A stretch of 64,000 nucleotides of DNA from Sneathiella chungangensis (GTDB lineage: Bacteria; Pseudomonadota; Alphaproteobacteria; Sneathiellales; Sneathiellaceae). Below, in pieces: positions 54,825 through 63,712 of this stretch. The position numbers and the translations under genes are program-made. Every line of letters begins with the position of its first letter. Position 1 is the stretch's first letter. The DNA is taken from the NCBI RefSeq assembly GCF_009882935.1, contig NZ_WTVA01000001.1:410568-474567 (forward strand). The letters are read 5' to 3'. The notes below the pieces were generated by a model. That model was not told where the DNA came from. It did no database searches and saw nothing but the letters and a program-made list of their open reading frames with translations.

Positions 54825-56195
54825 ATGTGGGATGGTTTGCCCGATGGCCCCCTCTTGGCGTGGTATGGGGACGATTTCACGGGAGCAGCGGCGGTTTTAG
54901 AAGCCCTGACTTTCTCCGGCCTTCCGTCCGCACTATTTTTTGATTTACCGACAAAAGAACAGCTTGCGAAATTCCCGGACCTCAAAGGAATTGGCATCGC
55001 CTCGACCTCTCGCACCCTGGACCCCTCCTGGATGTCCCAGAACTTGCCGAACGCGTTTAAACATCTCGCAAGCCTTGGGCCCCAATTCGTTCACTACAAG
55101 ACTTGTTCAACACTCGATTCTTCCCCGGAAGTCGGCTCCATTGGCCGTGCCATAGATATAGGGATTGAAACTTTCCGCAATCGTTGGGTTCCCGTCATAA
55201 TAGCGGCGCCACAGATGCGGCGGTACCAATGTTTCGGAAACCTGTTTGCCGGGACGACCGACGGCGTCTATCGGTTGGACCGCCACCCGGTCATGTCCCG
55301 CCATCCGGTCACGCCCATGAATGAAGCAAATGTCGCCCGTCATCTGGAGCGCCAAACGGACCTAAAGATTGATACTATCGACCTCGAGGCCCTATCAATT
55401 CCCGCAGCAGCTCAGAAGAAGCTTGATCAGCTCGCCACCAAAGATACCGTCGTCGCCACGATCGATAGCATTGACGCGGGGAGCGAAGCGGCCGTCGGTC
55501 GACTGGTGTGGGAAAATCGCGACAAAGTTCAATTCATTGTCGGTTCACAAGGCGTAGAATATGCCCTCATTCGCCACTTGATAAATGAAAACGTCATTTC
55601 GCAAGAAGAGGAACCGCCCGCCATTGACGAAGTCGACGTGATCGCTGTCGTTTCAGGCTCCGTATCGCCGACGACCGCAGATCAAATAAATTGGTCCCTT
55701 AACAACGGTTTTGCCGGGATTCATTTTGACGCCTCAGCGGCCTGCGGATCTGGTGACAGTCTGGCGGCAATCGAACATACCGTCCTTGAGCAGGCGCTTA
55801 ACGCACTATCAAAAAAGCAAAGCCCGCTCATCTATACCGCCATCGGGCCGGATGATCCTGCAGTTAATAATTTCAGAAATGCCGTGTCCGGCAGCAATAG
55901 CGATATCGCCAAAGTGAACCAGCGGGTTGGTGAAACCCTCGGGCGCATCCTTGGCTCCATTGTTGATAAGGGTAACCTCCGCCGAGCCGTCATCTCGGGC
56001 GGCGATACGTCGGGATATGCCGCGCGACAACTCGGGATTTTTGCCTTAACCGCCCTCGCGCCAACAATACCTGGTGCTGCAATATTCCAGGCCCATGCTG
56101 ACGGCCATTTCGATGGCCTCGAGTTGGCGCTCAAAGGCGGTCAGATGGGAAGCCCGGATTATTTCGGCCGCATCCGCGCCGGAGGAGGGGTGTAA
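54825..56195 (+). CDS. oiaK: Four-carbon acid sugar kinase family, probable 3-oxo-isoapionate kinase
   Basis: A 456-residue two-domain kinase (former DUF1537). The N-terminal domain opens with LAWYGDDFTGAAAVLEAL, the family DD(L/F)TGA motif. The C-terminal nucleotide domain contains VVSGSVSPTTADQINW and the SGGDTSGYAARQLGI phosphate loop, ending in GGQMGSPDYF. OiaK phosphorylates 3-oxo-isoapionate for cleavage by the RuBisCO-like enzyme. Other family members act on threonate, erythronate or 3-oxo-tetronate, so the substrate is contextual. Ends before a strong terminator. Confidence 0.78.
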   Translation: MWDGLPDGPLLAWYGDDFTGAAAVLEALTFSGLPSALFFDLPTKEQLAKFPDLKGIGIASTSRTLDPSWMSQNLPNAFKHLASLGPQFVHYKTCSTLDSSPEVGSIGRAIDIGIETFRNRWVPVIIAAPQMRRYQCFGNLFAGTTDGVYRLDRHPVMSRHPVTPMNEANVARHLERQTDLKIDTIDLEALSIPAAAQKKLDQLATKDTVVATIDSIDAGSEAAVGRLVWENRDKVQFIVGSQGVEYALIRHLINENVISQEEEPPAIDEVDVIAVVSGSVSPTTADQINWSLNNGFAGIHFDASAACGSGDSLAAIEHTVLEQALNALSKKQSPLIYTAIGPDDPAVNNFRNAVSGSNSDIAKVNQRVGETLGRILGSIVDKGNLRRAVISGGDTSGYAARQLGIFALTALAPTIPGAAIFQAHADGHFDGLELALKGGQMGSPDYFGRIRAGGGV

Positions 56196-56362
56196 CGAAT
56201 AAATTGCAAGAATTTTGTATTTTGCGGAAATGCAATCCCCATTGTCTGGTTGGCCATCGGCTGATTGTCTTTGTGAGACACAGGTTCAATCGTTTCCTGA
56301 GATGATATGCCGCTCGAAAAGCCAGCTTCTTTAGGCCATCCTCCCTGCCGGCCTAAAGTATT

Positions 56363-56397
56363 CCCCGGTAAAGTCACATTTACCGGGGATTTTTTTG
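56363..56397 (+). terminator. Intrinsic terminator downstream of the oiaK-like gene
   Basis: Perfect 10-bp stem CCCCGGTAAA / TTTACCGGGG with 6-base loop, followed by A then T8. It lies about 170 bases after the kinase stop. Confidence 0.85.
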
Positions 56398-56433
56398 CGT
56401 CATAAGCGGCGTTGCCACATTACCAGCGCAAAA

Positions 56434-56710
56434 AGACACCGCCACACGAATGCAACCGCATTTCCGTTTGGCGAAGAATGGGACAAACGCCCCCGAATTA
56501 TGCCGCACTAAGCTGCTGCTATTCGGCCTATACCGCATTTCGTTTCGTTGAAACTTAAAAGTTGCGTGGCTGGTTGGGCGGCGTTCATGACTGAAGTGTT
56601 TATGGATTGATAAGTGAATCGGGGCGAAATTCTTTGAGCTTCACCGACGTCTAATTTTTAAGGTTATGTTTTCTCGTTGTCGGAATATGAGGTGTGAATT
56701 TTCATAGAAA
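56434..56710 (-). mobile_element. Degenerate remnant of an IS6-family element (transposase 3' end)
   Basis: This stretch aligns base by base with the right-edge IS6-type sequence starting at 63713. Shared blocks are ACGAATGC (56445 area), TATGCCGCACTAAG (56500-56513) and the TCATGACTGAAGTG and GATAAGTGAATCGGGGCGAA region. Read on the minus strand from the homologous stop at 56498, the frame is broken by several stop codons. Homology fades near 56710. Only the 3' end of the transposase gene and adjacent terminus remain, in the same orientation as the element at the right edge. Confidence 0.7.
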
Positions 56711-56910
56711 TAGTATTTCCATCGGTAACCTCATGAATCACAACATTTCTAACAACTGTCATAGCGGCAGAGTAAGAACGTAATCTATCCGTTTCTATTT
56801 TCCGCTGTGTCCCATACCGATTCCAGTTTGACCAACGCCGGCTTGGGAAATATGGACGCCACCAGGGTTGTCCGGATTGTCAGAAGGTCAATCAGGAATG
56901 ACCGGCGAGG
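56711..56910. other. Non-coding stretch beside the IS remnant
   Basis: About 200 bases between the IS remnant and the small secreted-protein gene. No gene, repeat or hairpin recognised. Confidence 0.4.
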
Positions 56911-57276
56911 TTAGTCACACTCGACCCCCCTGCCCTTCATGGGGTTGCCCAGCCTGTCCTTGAAAACAGGATCATCAGCCCACTTGCAATTGGCCATAAA
57001 TTCGGAAAGGGTTTCAGAATATGGACCGGTTGCGTCGCAATTGATTATCCCGGTCATTCGAATTGCGAGACATTTCGATTTAATGGCGTCGCCAGCCTCT
57101 CCAACTGTGCCGTCGCAAACAAATCTCCCTGTCGCCGGACCGGCATCTATATTGCAGGCTGCCACCAGGTCGGCGAGCGTCACGGGTGATTGTTGTGCGG
57201 CAATTTCGGCGCCGGAATATCCGCACAATACCAAAGAAATCCCCAAACAGAATTTGAAAGAATTAAAGGACCGCAT
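56911..57276 (-). CDS. Small secreted cysteine-containing protein, unknown function
   Basis: A 121-residue protein with a signal peptide (about 1-27, FCLGISLVLCGYSGAEIAAQQ). The mature part has six Cys (ACNIDAG, RFVCDG, KSKCLAI, INCDATG, ANCKWAD, VECD), consistent with three disulfides in the periplasm or outside. I do not recognise the family. It stands alone near IS remnants and its codon use is less GC-biased than the flagellar genes, so acquisition by transfer is possible. Confidence 0.55.
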   Translation of the reverse strand: MRSFNSFKFCLGISLVLCGYSGAEIAAQQSPVTLADLVAACNIDAGPATGRFVCDGTVGEAGDAIKSKCLAIRMTGIINCDATGPYSETLSEFMANCKWADDPVFKDRLGNPMKGRGVECD

Positions 57277-57628
57277 GATTTATCCTCCGGAATCCTAAAA
57301 GCACAGGCATCATAGTAATTATTAGTATTTTATCAACTAACTGGGGAGTTTTACAATAATTAGGAAATTCGAGAAAAGCTGCCCATTGGGTGCCCCGGAT
57401 ATGGCTCCGACATGCATCCTGCGCCTGCCATTCTTCATCCCTCAAGCCGGAAACGGAGAGCCGTCCGCGTCTTAGCGCTGCAACCTACGGGGTTTGCCGT
57501 CACTCTTTCGCTTTTCCCCGCCGCCCGTTTCTACGTTTCAAACGTCGTCCCGACCTTGCGGATATGGTCATGCTCGGAAGCTGGTCAGCGAAAAAAAAAC
57601 CACCAGGTAATTTTCTTCTAACAACGCC
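57277..57628. other. Intergenic region, 352 bases
   Basis: Between the small secreted-protein gene start and the lactonase stop. Short frames exist on both strands but none has a family resemblance or ribosome-binding site. An A9 tract at about 57591-57599 is the only simple feature; no stem accompanies it. Confidence 0.4.
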
Positions 57629-58555
57629 TTATCGAATGCCGTTTGCAAATACGAAAACCGAATAGATTGAACTGGATCCACAAATAAATATTCGGTTCAT
57701 CATCGGACCGCCAAACGTCAAGTTCCCGACAATCTCGGGTATTCTAATTTTTCCAATCAGAGTGCCATCCGGCGCAATACAATGCACACCGTCAAAGGCG
57801 CTGGACCAGAGACGCCCGTCGCGGTCGATGCGAAGTCCGTCAAACATGCCGGATGTACATTCGGCAAAGATGTCACCTCCGGACAGCCTTCCATTTTCTT
57901 CAACATGAAATGCCCTAATATGCGCAGGACCGCCGGATCTGTGGGAAACTCCGGAATCGACAACATAGAGGATTTTTTCATCCGGCGAGAAGGCGAGGCC
58001 ATTGGGCTTTTCAAAATCAGTTGCGACGCATTTTATTTCACCAGTTGTCGGATCTACGGAATATACATGCTCTCCATCCTGTTCGGGCTTCGCAACGCCG
58101 CCTTCATAATCGGTCAAAATCCCATAAGTCGGATCTGTAAACCAGATCGTACCATCTGATTTTACGACCACATCGTTCGGCGAATTTAGACGTTTATTCT
58201 CAAAACGATCAGCAATTGTCACGATGGAACCATCATGTTCCGTCCGCGTCACCCGTCGGGTTTGATGTTCGCAGGATATGAGCCTGCCTTGCAAATCAAC
58301 AGTATTTCCATTTGTAAAATTTGACGGATGCCGGAAAACCGAAACGGACCCATCGGTTTCATCCCAACGCATCATCCGGTTGTTTGGGATATCAGACCAC
58401 AGCAGATAACGTCCAGCCGCGAACCACGCCGGCCCCTCACACCATCTCGCGCCCGTCCATAGGCGTTCCACTCGAATGTGTTTCGCAAACAGCGCCGAAA
58501 ACCGGTCATCTATGACTTCAAATCCCGTTCCCTCGATGCGGTCACCTATGTTCAT
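57629..58555 (-). CDS. SMP-30/gluconolactonase-family lactonase, second copy
   Basis: A 308-residue propeller enzyme closer to gluconolactonases than the copy at 37729. Metal-site residues are visible in WCEGPAWFAAGRYLLWSDIPNNRM, LNSPNDVVVKSDGTIWFTDPTYGI, KPNGLAFSPDEKILYVVD and FDGLRIDRDGRLWSS. It should hydrolyse an aldonolactone. It is the last gene of the sugar ABC operon, 62 bases after the second permease. Confidence 0.88.
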   Translation of the reverse strand: MNIGDRIEGTGFEVIDDRFSALFAKHIRVERLWTGARWCEGPAWFAAGRYLLWSDIPNNRMMRWDETDGSVSVFRHPSNFTNGNTVDLQGRLISCEHQTRRVTRTEHDGSIVTIADRFENKRLNSPNDVVVKSDGTIWFTDPTYGILTDYEGGVAKPEQDGEHVYSVDPTTGEIKCVATDFEKPNGLAFSPDEKILYVVDSGVSHRSGGPAHIRAFHVEENGRLSGGDIFAECTSGMFDGLRIDRDGRLWSSAFDGVHCIAPDGTLIGKIRIPEIVGNLTFGGPMMNRIFICGSSSIYSVFVFANGIR

Positions 58556-58617
58556 TTCTTACCCTCCATCGGCGGAATTTGCTTTCCGGGCGCTCAGCAA
58601 CCCCTTCATAATCCGGG

Positions 58618-59619
58618 TCAAAGGCGATCTTCCTGAGCCTCGTCTTCTGACTCAATGGAAGTATCCGGGCTCGGTGAACGTCGAGCGAGTATCGGTGCGC
58701 CACTCGCCAGAAACAAGACCGCCAGGACAAGGAAGCCCTTAAGCACATTTTGGCCCGCGTAATCCCAGCCTATGAGGTTCAGCAGCCCGTCCAACAGGAT
58801 AAAGAAGAGGGCGCCGCCCCAAACACCGGCCGGTACAGCACGGCCGCCAGAAAGAAGCGTGCCGCCAATCACGACAACAGCGATTGAATCAAGCAGATAA
58901 TCGTTCCCCAGTTCTACGTTGGGAGCTGAGAACGAGGCCCTCAGGGCCCCCGCAAGTGCCGCGAAAACACCGCAGGCCAGATAGACGGCGGCAAGGATAT
59001 TCTTTGTTTTAACACCCGCATATCCCGCTGCGCGTCGGGCCTGTCCGAACGCAAGCATGTGAGACCCCCACGTCGTCCATTTCAGGACGAGTGAAACTAT
59101 CACCGTGAGAAGAATGACAACAACTGCAAATGCGGGGACACCGAAGGGCGCCCAACTGAGAAAACCCTTCAGCGCAGGATCAGCCGAACCTTGAAATCCC
59201 TTGGCCAGAGTCAGAGAAATTGCCGACACAATAAGGCTCGTTGCAAGCGTCGCAACGATCGGCGGAATCCGTACGTAGAGAATTGCAACCACACTTATGG
59301 CGGCCATCGCAAAGCCGGCGGCGGCGGCGGCGCCAAGACCCAAAACCCAGGATCCGGTGGCCTCGCCGACGGCAATCGATAGCAGTCCGCCGAGAGAAAA
59401 TACCTTGCCTACTGAAACGTCAATATTCCCCGGTCCGGCGCTCATAACCAGCATCTGTCCCAACCCTACGAGAACAAGGTAAGGCGCCAGCGTGAAGGCC
59501 AGCGTCAAGGTCTGCGCCCCACCGGCGCCTGAAACCGCAAAGGTTAGAATAAGGACAATCACTGCGGCCAGAAATGACCATGTCCAGGGCGGGAATGAAA
59601 AATTACGAAATGACATCAT
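58618..59619 (-). CDS. Sugar ABC transporter permease (RbsC-like), subunit 2
   Basis: A 333-residue membrane protein with about 8-9 helices, MSAGPGNIDVSVGKVFSLGG (replacing the GGIDLSVG of RbsC), IPPIVATLATSLIVSAISL and LDSIAVVVIGGTLLSGGRAVPAGVWGGALFFILLDGLL. A two-permease arrangement is typical of the rhamnose/AI-2/YtfT-YjfF-type importers. It overlaps the neighbouring permease gene by 4 bases. Confidence 0.9.
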   Translation of the reverse strand: MMSFRNFSFPPWTWSFLAAVIVLILTFAVSGAGGAQTLTLAFTLAPYLVLVGLGQMLVMSAGPGNIDVSVGKVFSLGGLLSIAVGEATGSWVLGLGAAAAAGFAMAAISVVAILYVRIPPIVATLATSLIVSAISLTLAKGFQGSADPALKGFLSWAPFGVPAFAVVVILLTVIVSLVLKWTTWGSHMLAFGQARRAAGYAGVKTKNILAAVYLACGVFAALAGALRASFSAPNVELGNDYLLDSIAVVVIGGTLLSGGRAVPAGVWGGALFFILLDGLLNLIGWDYAGQNVLKGFLVLAVLFLASGAPILARRSPSPDTSIESEDEAQEDRL

Positions 59620-60587
59620 CGCACCATCCGATCCACGACCAGACGCCCCGCAAGGACCGCAATGACAATGAGGCCCTGGACTGCCGGTTGAAGATTTGAC
59701 GATAGGTTCAGGAAGGTGAGCAGGACGGTAAGGAGCCCCAAGGTCACCGCACCAACGAGTGTTCCCCAGGGGACGGCTCGGCCGCCGGTGAACATTCCGC
59801 CGCCAAGGATCACCGCCGTGATCGTCGTCAGCGTATATCCGGGAACTGCATTAACGTCACCACCACCGATTTCGGCCGACAGGGTGATACCGGAGAGCAC
59901 GCCGAGGATACCAACCGTGGCGTATGCAAGCATCCTCGTTTTCAGTAGCGATACACCAGAACGTTCGAGCGCAACAGGATTGCTGCCAAGGCTCCGAAAA
60001 TGGACACCGACCTTGGTCCGTTTCGTGACGAACCAGGTAATCGCGGTGGCGATGATCATCGTGATAATGGGGGCCGGAATCGAAAGCGGCGGTTCCCACT
60101 GTATATAATTGAAAAGCCAGTTGGGCACGCGCCCTCCCGGCGAAGGCAGCAGGAAAAGGCCTACACCAAGCCAGATGAACGAGGCCCCAAGCGTTGCAAT
60201 AAGTGACGGCACGGAGCGCAGTTGGACGAGAGCGCCAAGGAAGGCATAGGCCAGCACGCTCCCGGCCAGGGCCAGAATGCCGATAATCGGGGTTTCTCCC
60301 AATAGGGACGCAACCATCGCCGTGATCATCCCGATGAAGAAACCGATACTTAAGTCGATGTCTCCTATACTCATCATCACCATCTGCGCCATTGACCCGA
60401 TGGCCAGGGCGACAATGGGCGACATGATGAGGGTCAATCCGCTTTGCGACCAGATATGAGGCTGGATTATGCCGCAGATTATGAGGATTATTACCATTGC
60501 CACCAGCGTCAGCAAGGCAGGGAGCGCGCGAAGGGCCAGGCCCTTGGGCAAGGCACTCAAGGTTTGTGCAGGACCGGTGACGTTCAC
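59616..60587 (-). CDS. Sugar ABC transporter permease (RbsC-like), subunit 1
   Basis: A 323-residue membrane protein with MVMMSIGDIDLSIGFFIGM, VPSLIATLGASFIWLGVGLFLLPS and TLTTITAVILGGGMFTGGRAVPWGTLVGAVTLGLL. It pairs with the permease at 58618 to form a heterodimeric channel. The start overlaps the ATPase stop by 4 bases (ATGA). Confidence 0.9.
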   Translation of the reverse strand: MNVTGPAQTLSALPKGLALRALPALLTLVAMVIILIICGIIQPHIWSQSGLTLIMSPIVALAIGSMAQMVMMSIGDIDLSIGFFIGMITAMVASLLGETPIIGILALAGSVLAYAFLGALVQLRSVPSLIATLGASFIWLGVGLFLLPSPGGRVPNWLFNYIQWEPPLSIPAPIITMIIATAITWFVTKRTKVGVHFRSLGSNPVALERSGVSLLKTRMLAYATVGILGVLSGITLSAEIGGGDVNAVPGYTLTTITAVILGGGMFTGGRAVPWGTLVGAVTLGLLTVLLTFLNLSSNLQPAVQGLIVIAVLAGRLVVDRMVR

Positions 60588-62053
60588 CTCGTTAACTCCT
60601 CCGACTCCGCGAACGACATCGCTATCATACGTTCGTCCGTAATTTCCGCACCATGCAACTCACCCGCCACACGCCCTGCCCGCAGAACATAGGCGCGATC
60701 ACAATGCTGCATTTCCGAGTTTTCGCTTGAATACCAGATGATAGTTCGACCTTTCTCGGCCTCGGTTCTGATCAACTGGTAGAGTTCAACCTTGGTGTGA
60801 ACATCGACACCCCGGAACGGATCATCCAGCAGGATCGTATCCGCTTCGGACGCGAATGCGCGCGCGACGATAACCTTTTGCTGATTACCGCCAGACAGGC
60901 CCGTGATTTCCGCCTCTGCGCCCCCTCGGATATTCAGGAGGTCCACCCATTCCGCGACGAGCAATTTCTCTTTATCGATTTGGCGGATGCCACGCTTGGC
61001 CAGACGGGATAACGCTGTGATGGAAAGATTCTCGGCAACATTCCATATCGGCAGTATTCCCGATCTCTGCCGATCACCGGGGACGTAAGCACATTTATCG
61101 CTGACTTCAACATCGCCGCGTTTGCGGTGCCACAACCTGTCGAGCACCTTTTCCTGTCCCTGTCCGGCGATCCCGGCGAGCCCGATAACTTCACCTTCAC
61201 ATGCAACAATCTCTGTTGGCCTGCCGTCAACCATCGCCATCGGAATCCGCACCGTGACCGGACGCGAACCGTCAAACGCATATTTTTCTGCGACATCGTT
61301 TTTTTCTTCGACGGCCACTTCACCACCCATAGCGTCAAACAGGCCCTGCTCGGACACATCGCCCGCGGGATAGATTTTGACAACAGCCCCGTCCTTCATA
61401 ACCGCCACACGATCACATACTGACAGGATCTCCTTGAGACGGTGGGACACGAGAATGATGGCGAGTCCCGCGTCTTGCACCTTACGAACATAGTTGTAGA
61501 GATGTTCGACCGCGCCTCCGCTCAGCGACTCTGTTGGCTCGTCAAGGATTAGCACACGCAGGTCATCGGTAATCGTGGCGCGGGCGATTTCGACCATTTG
61601 ACGGTCAGCGAGTGGCAGGTCATCGACATAGTCGGCCGGCCTAATCGAGTGGTTGGGAAAAATTTCACTTAGTCGCGCAATGGCCTGTTCAGCCGCCGGG
61701 CCATGCCAACGCCACCGGGGCATCCATCCGGCACTCGAAAGAAAAATATTTTCCTTTACGGTGAGTTCGAGGGCCAGCGAGCCCTCCTGATAGGCCATAC
61801 GCACGCCTGGATATCCGGAACCCGGAGGTGTTGTTACACCGTCGATTTCAATCGTTCCTGAATCCGGCCCTTCAAGTCCACTCAAAACCCTCATAAGAGT
61901 GCTCTTGCCAGCGCCGTTGTGCCCTACAATACCAACTACCTCTCCGGAATGCACGTCGAGCGTGACGCCGGAGAGAGCGCGTGTCGACCCGTAAGTCTTA
62001 ACCGCTTGCCTGACCTGAACGAGAGGTCTGGAATCCATTGTATTACTATTCAC
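60584..62053 (-). CDS. Sugar ABC transporter ATPase (two ABC domains)
   Basis: A 489-residue RbsA-type ATPase. The first domain has Walker A GHNGAGKST (about 38-46), LPLADRQMVEIARA as signature and VLILDEPTESL as Walker B. The second has a degenerate Walker A, GIAGQGQEK, with signature LSGGNQQKVIVARAF and ILLDDPFRGVDVHTK. It powers the two adjacent permeases. A strong hairpin separates it from the binding-protein gene. Confidence 0.93.
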   Translation of the reverse strand: MNSNTMDSRPLVQVRQAVKTYGSTRALSGVTLDVHSGEVVGIVGHNGAGKSTLMRVLSGLEGPDSGTIEIDGVTTPPGSGYPGVRMAYQEGSLALELTVKENIFLSSAGWMPRWRWHGPAAEQAIARLSEIFPNHSIRPADYVDDLPLADRQMVEIARATITDDLRVLILDEPTESLSGGAVEHLYNYVRKVQDAGLAIILVSHRLKEILSVCDRVAVMKDGAVVKIYPAGDVSEQGLFDAMGGEVAVEEKNDVAEKYAFDGSRPVTVRIPMAMVDGRPTEIVACEGEVIGLAGIAGQGQEKVLDRLWHRKRGDVEVSDKCAYVPGDRQRSGILPIWNVAENLSITALSRLAKRGIRQIDKEKLLVAEWVDLLNIRGGAEAEITGLSGGNQQKVIVARAFASEADTILLDDPFRGVDVHTKVELYQLIRTEAEKGRTIIWYSSENSEMQHCDRAYVLRAGRVAGELHGAEITDERMIAMSFAESEELTR

Positions 62054-62079
62054 TGTCCACCATGCGGTATTAAGGTAGC

Positions 62080-62106
62080 GGCCAGCGCCACAAGGAGGCG
62101 CTGGCC
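62080..62106 (-). terminator. Intercistronic hairpin after the sugar-binding protein gene
   Basis: Perfect 10-bp stem GGCCAGCGCC / GGCGCTGGCC with a 7-base loop, 20 bases past the binding-protein stop and 27 before the ATPase start. No long U-tract on the minus strand. Confidence 0.7.
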
Positions 62107-62126
62107 AACTCTAACATAACGCCACA

Positions 62127-63200
62127 TTACCTAACGGGTACAGGCGGAAGCGCAGCATCAGCCACTTTACCGTCGATATTCGCCTGGATTTGAGCGTCGA
62201 CGAGTTCCTTGGTCCACTGCCATGACGCGATTTCATCATCGCCGACGGCGGCAATCCACTTGTCACGCTCATCATCGCTCACGACCACCGGTGGGAAAAT
62301 CGTGACCCTTGGTATCTTCTTACCTTGGTAAATATTGACCGCGGTGAATAGGGCGGCAACGCCCTGGCCGGGGTCGGACATAACCGCGACCGAGCCTGGA
62401 GCTCCGTTACCTTCCCCCCAGAACTTAAGGGCACGCCCACTTGGCGCGAAGGCGACGACCGGAGCATCCCGCCCAGCGGTTTGGAAAGCCTGAACAGCGC
62501 CCAGTCCCTCGCCACAACCAATCACTCCATCGACCTTAGGCAGGCTGGCAATAGTACTGAGCAAAGCCTCTTGCGCCTTGGCGCTGTCGCAAAAAGAGAC
62601 GATCTCTCCAACGACTTTCACATCCGGATTAGCAGCCAGCAACTTTTTCTGGACAGCGCTCATCTCAATCTCAGGAGGCGAACCCTGAACACCCCGGGCG
62701 ACGATGACATTCCCCTTGCCGCCAATGGCGTCGATGACAGCCTGCGTCGACAGTCGGGCCCAATCGCCAAAGCTGTTGGTTACGATATAGGCGCATTCGA
62801 GATCGGTAGCGCTATCGAAGACCACAACGACGATGCCCATATCACACGCCTTCTGGAGCGTCGGATTCAGGGTTGTCGCGCTGGCAGGATTGACGAGAAG
62901 GATGTCGGGTTTTTCAAGCAATAGCGCTTTCAATTGCGCAATTTGCTCGGTTGCAGAGTTCTCCCCCGGTGCATTCGACACCTTCCACGAACTTATAATG
63001 CCATCTTTTTCCGCTTTGGCCGCGGCTTCTTCGAACGCCGTGATCATCGAGCGGCGCCAAGCATTGCCAAGAAACGCGTTGCTCAAGGCAACGGAAGGTG
63101 CGTCCTTCATTTCTTTAGCAATGGTATCCGATGATGTCGAAGCAAACATCGCCGTCAGAGCGACAATTACCGCCAGACATTTAAATTTACCTATTCCCAT
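62127..63200 (-). CDS. Periplasmic sugar-binding protein of ABC importer
   Basis: A 357-residue RbsB/LsrB-like protein. The ATG at 63200 is chosen because GGGAGGAA precedes it and it begins a signal peptide (MGIGKFKCLAVIVALTAMF). The mature domain includes VALSNAFLGNAWRRSMITAFEEAAAKAEKDG, LLVNPASATTLNPTLQKACDMGIVVVVFDS and DGVIGCGEGLGAVQAFQTAGRDAPVVAF. First gene of the operon. Sugar unknown; the lactonase at the operon end suggests an aldose or its lactone. Confidence 0.9.
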   Translation of the reverse strand: MGIGKFKCLAVIVALTAMFASTSSDTIAKEMKDAPSVALSNAFLGNAWRRSMITAFEEAAAKAEKDGIISSWKVSNAPGENSATEQIAQLKALLLEKPDILLVNPASATTLNPTLQKACDMGIVVVVFDSATDLECAYIVTNSFGDWARLSTQAVIDAIGGKGNVIVARGVQGSPPEIEMSAVQKKLLAANPDVKVVGEIVSFCDSAKAQEALLSTIASLPKVDGVIGCGEGLGAVQAFQTAGRDAPVVAFAPSGRALKFWGEGNGAPGSVAVMSDPGQGVAALFTAVNIYQGKKIPRVTIFPPVVVSDDERDKWIAAVGDDEIASWQWTKELVDAQIQANIDGKVADAALPPVPVR

Positions 63201-63325
63201 ATTATTCCTCCCTACTTTGTTGAAGAAGCACCCAAGCAAAAACATACGACCACTCGGATTGCCCGTAAGGGGGAGAAATAGTAAACCGTCTTATATGGCC
63301 TTTGCGCCCCCCCTTGAATCAAAAC

Positions 63326-63345
63326 TTATATGATCAGTATACCTA
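63326..63345 (-). promoter_or_regulatory. Variant of the shared operator motif near the importer promoter
   Basis: Minus strand reads AGGTATACTGATCATATAA. It shares GGTAT and GATCA with the motif at 63530 but with three extra bases between, and has a TGATCA centre flanked by TATA on one side and GTATA on the other. It lies about 130 bases upstream of the binding-protein start. Confidence 0.35.
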
Positions 63346-63529
63346 TTAGTTGTCAAATGATTCTTCACCGATTGTCGAGCGCCTTAATGACTCATGGTTG
63401 CACATTTTCGCATCGTGAGAATTTCCTTAGGCTAGGAAATCCAACATTTTTTCTAGATTCATCAATAATTTCTTATAAAAAAGGACATGGCGATGATATC
63501 AACCAGCAACAGTCTTTTTACTGCTTCAT

Positions 63530-63549
63530 CTGGTATGATCAATATACAA
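63530..63549 (+). promoter_or_regulatory. Candidate operator of the apiose-type regulon, site 4
   Basis: CTGGTATGATCAATATACAA, matching the site before the RuBisCO-like gene at 18 of 20 positions. It is about 330 bases upstream of the importer operon, on the opposite strand, and 36 bases from the IS fragment. Confidence 0.5.
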
Positions 63550-63584
63550 ACTAAGGTAATTTTGGGCCGACCTGGGGAGAAGAA

Positions 63585-63712
63585 GGTGCTGTCAACCTAA
63601 TGCGACTTCGTCCCTATTTGGCGCAATTTTCCATTAGAGCACTCCTGTTACCCCGCACTAAGTTGCTGCCACTCGGTCAGTGTAGTATTTCTTTCACGCT
63701 TGAATATTTCTC
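63585..63712 (-). mobile_element. Truncated IS6-family terminus, fragment
   Basis: About 128 bases beginning GGTGCTGTCAACCTAATGCG, parallel in structure to the element that starts at 63713. It holds the terminus and the last ~20 codons of a transposase frame (stop TAA at the CCGCACTAAG block) and is then cut off exactly where the next terminus begins. It is a related but not identical copy. Confidence 0.7.

Larger units (their letters stand above)
63201..63584. other. Upstream region of the third sugar importer
   Basis: A+T-rich, no gene recognised. Contains two candidate operator-like sites (63326-63345 and 63530-63549) and presumably the promoter of the importer operon. Ends at the first IS fragment. 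Confidence 0.5.

Noticed and set aside
57263..57665. Short frames on both strands between the secreted-protein gene and the lactonase
   Set aside because: They overlap each other and flanking real genes, and have no recognisable motif. A decayed gene cannot be excluded but nothing supports one.
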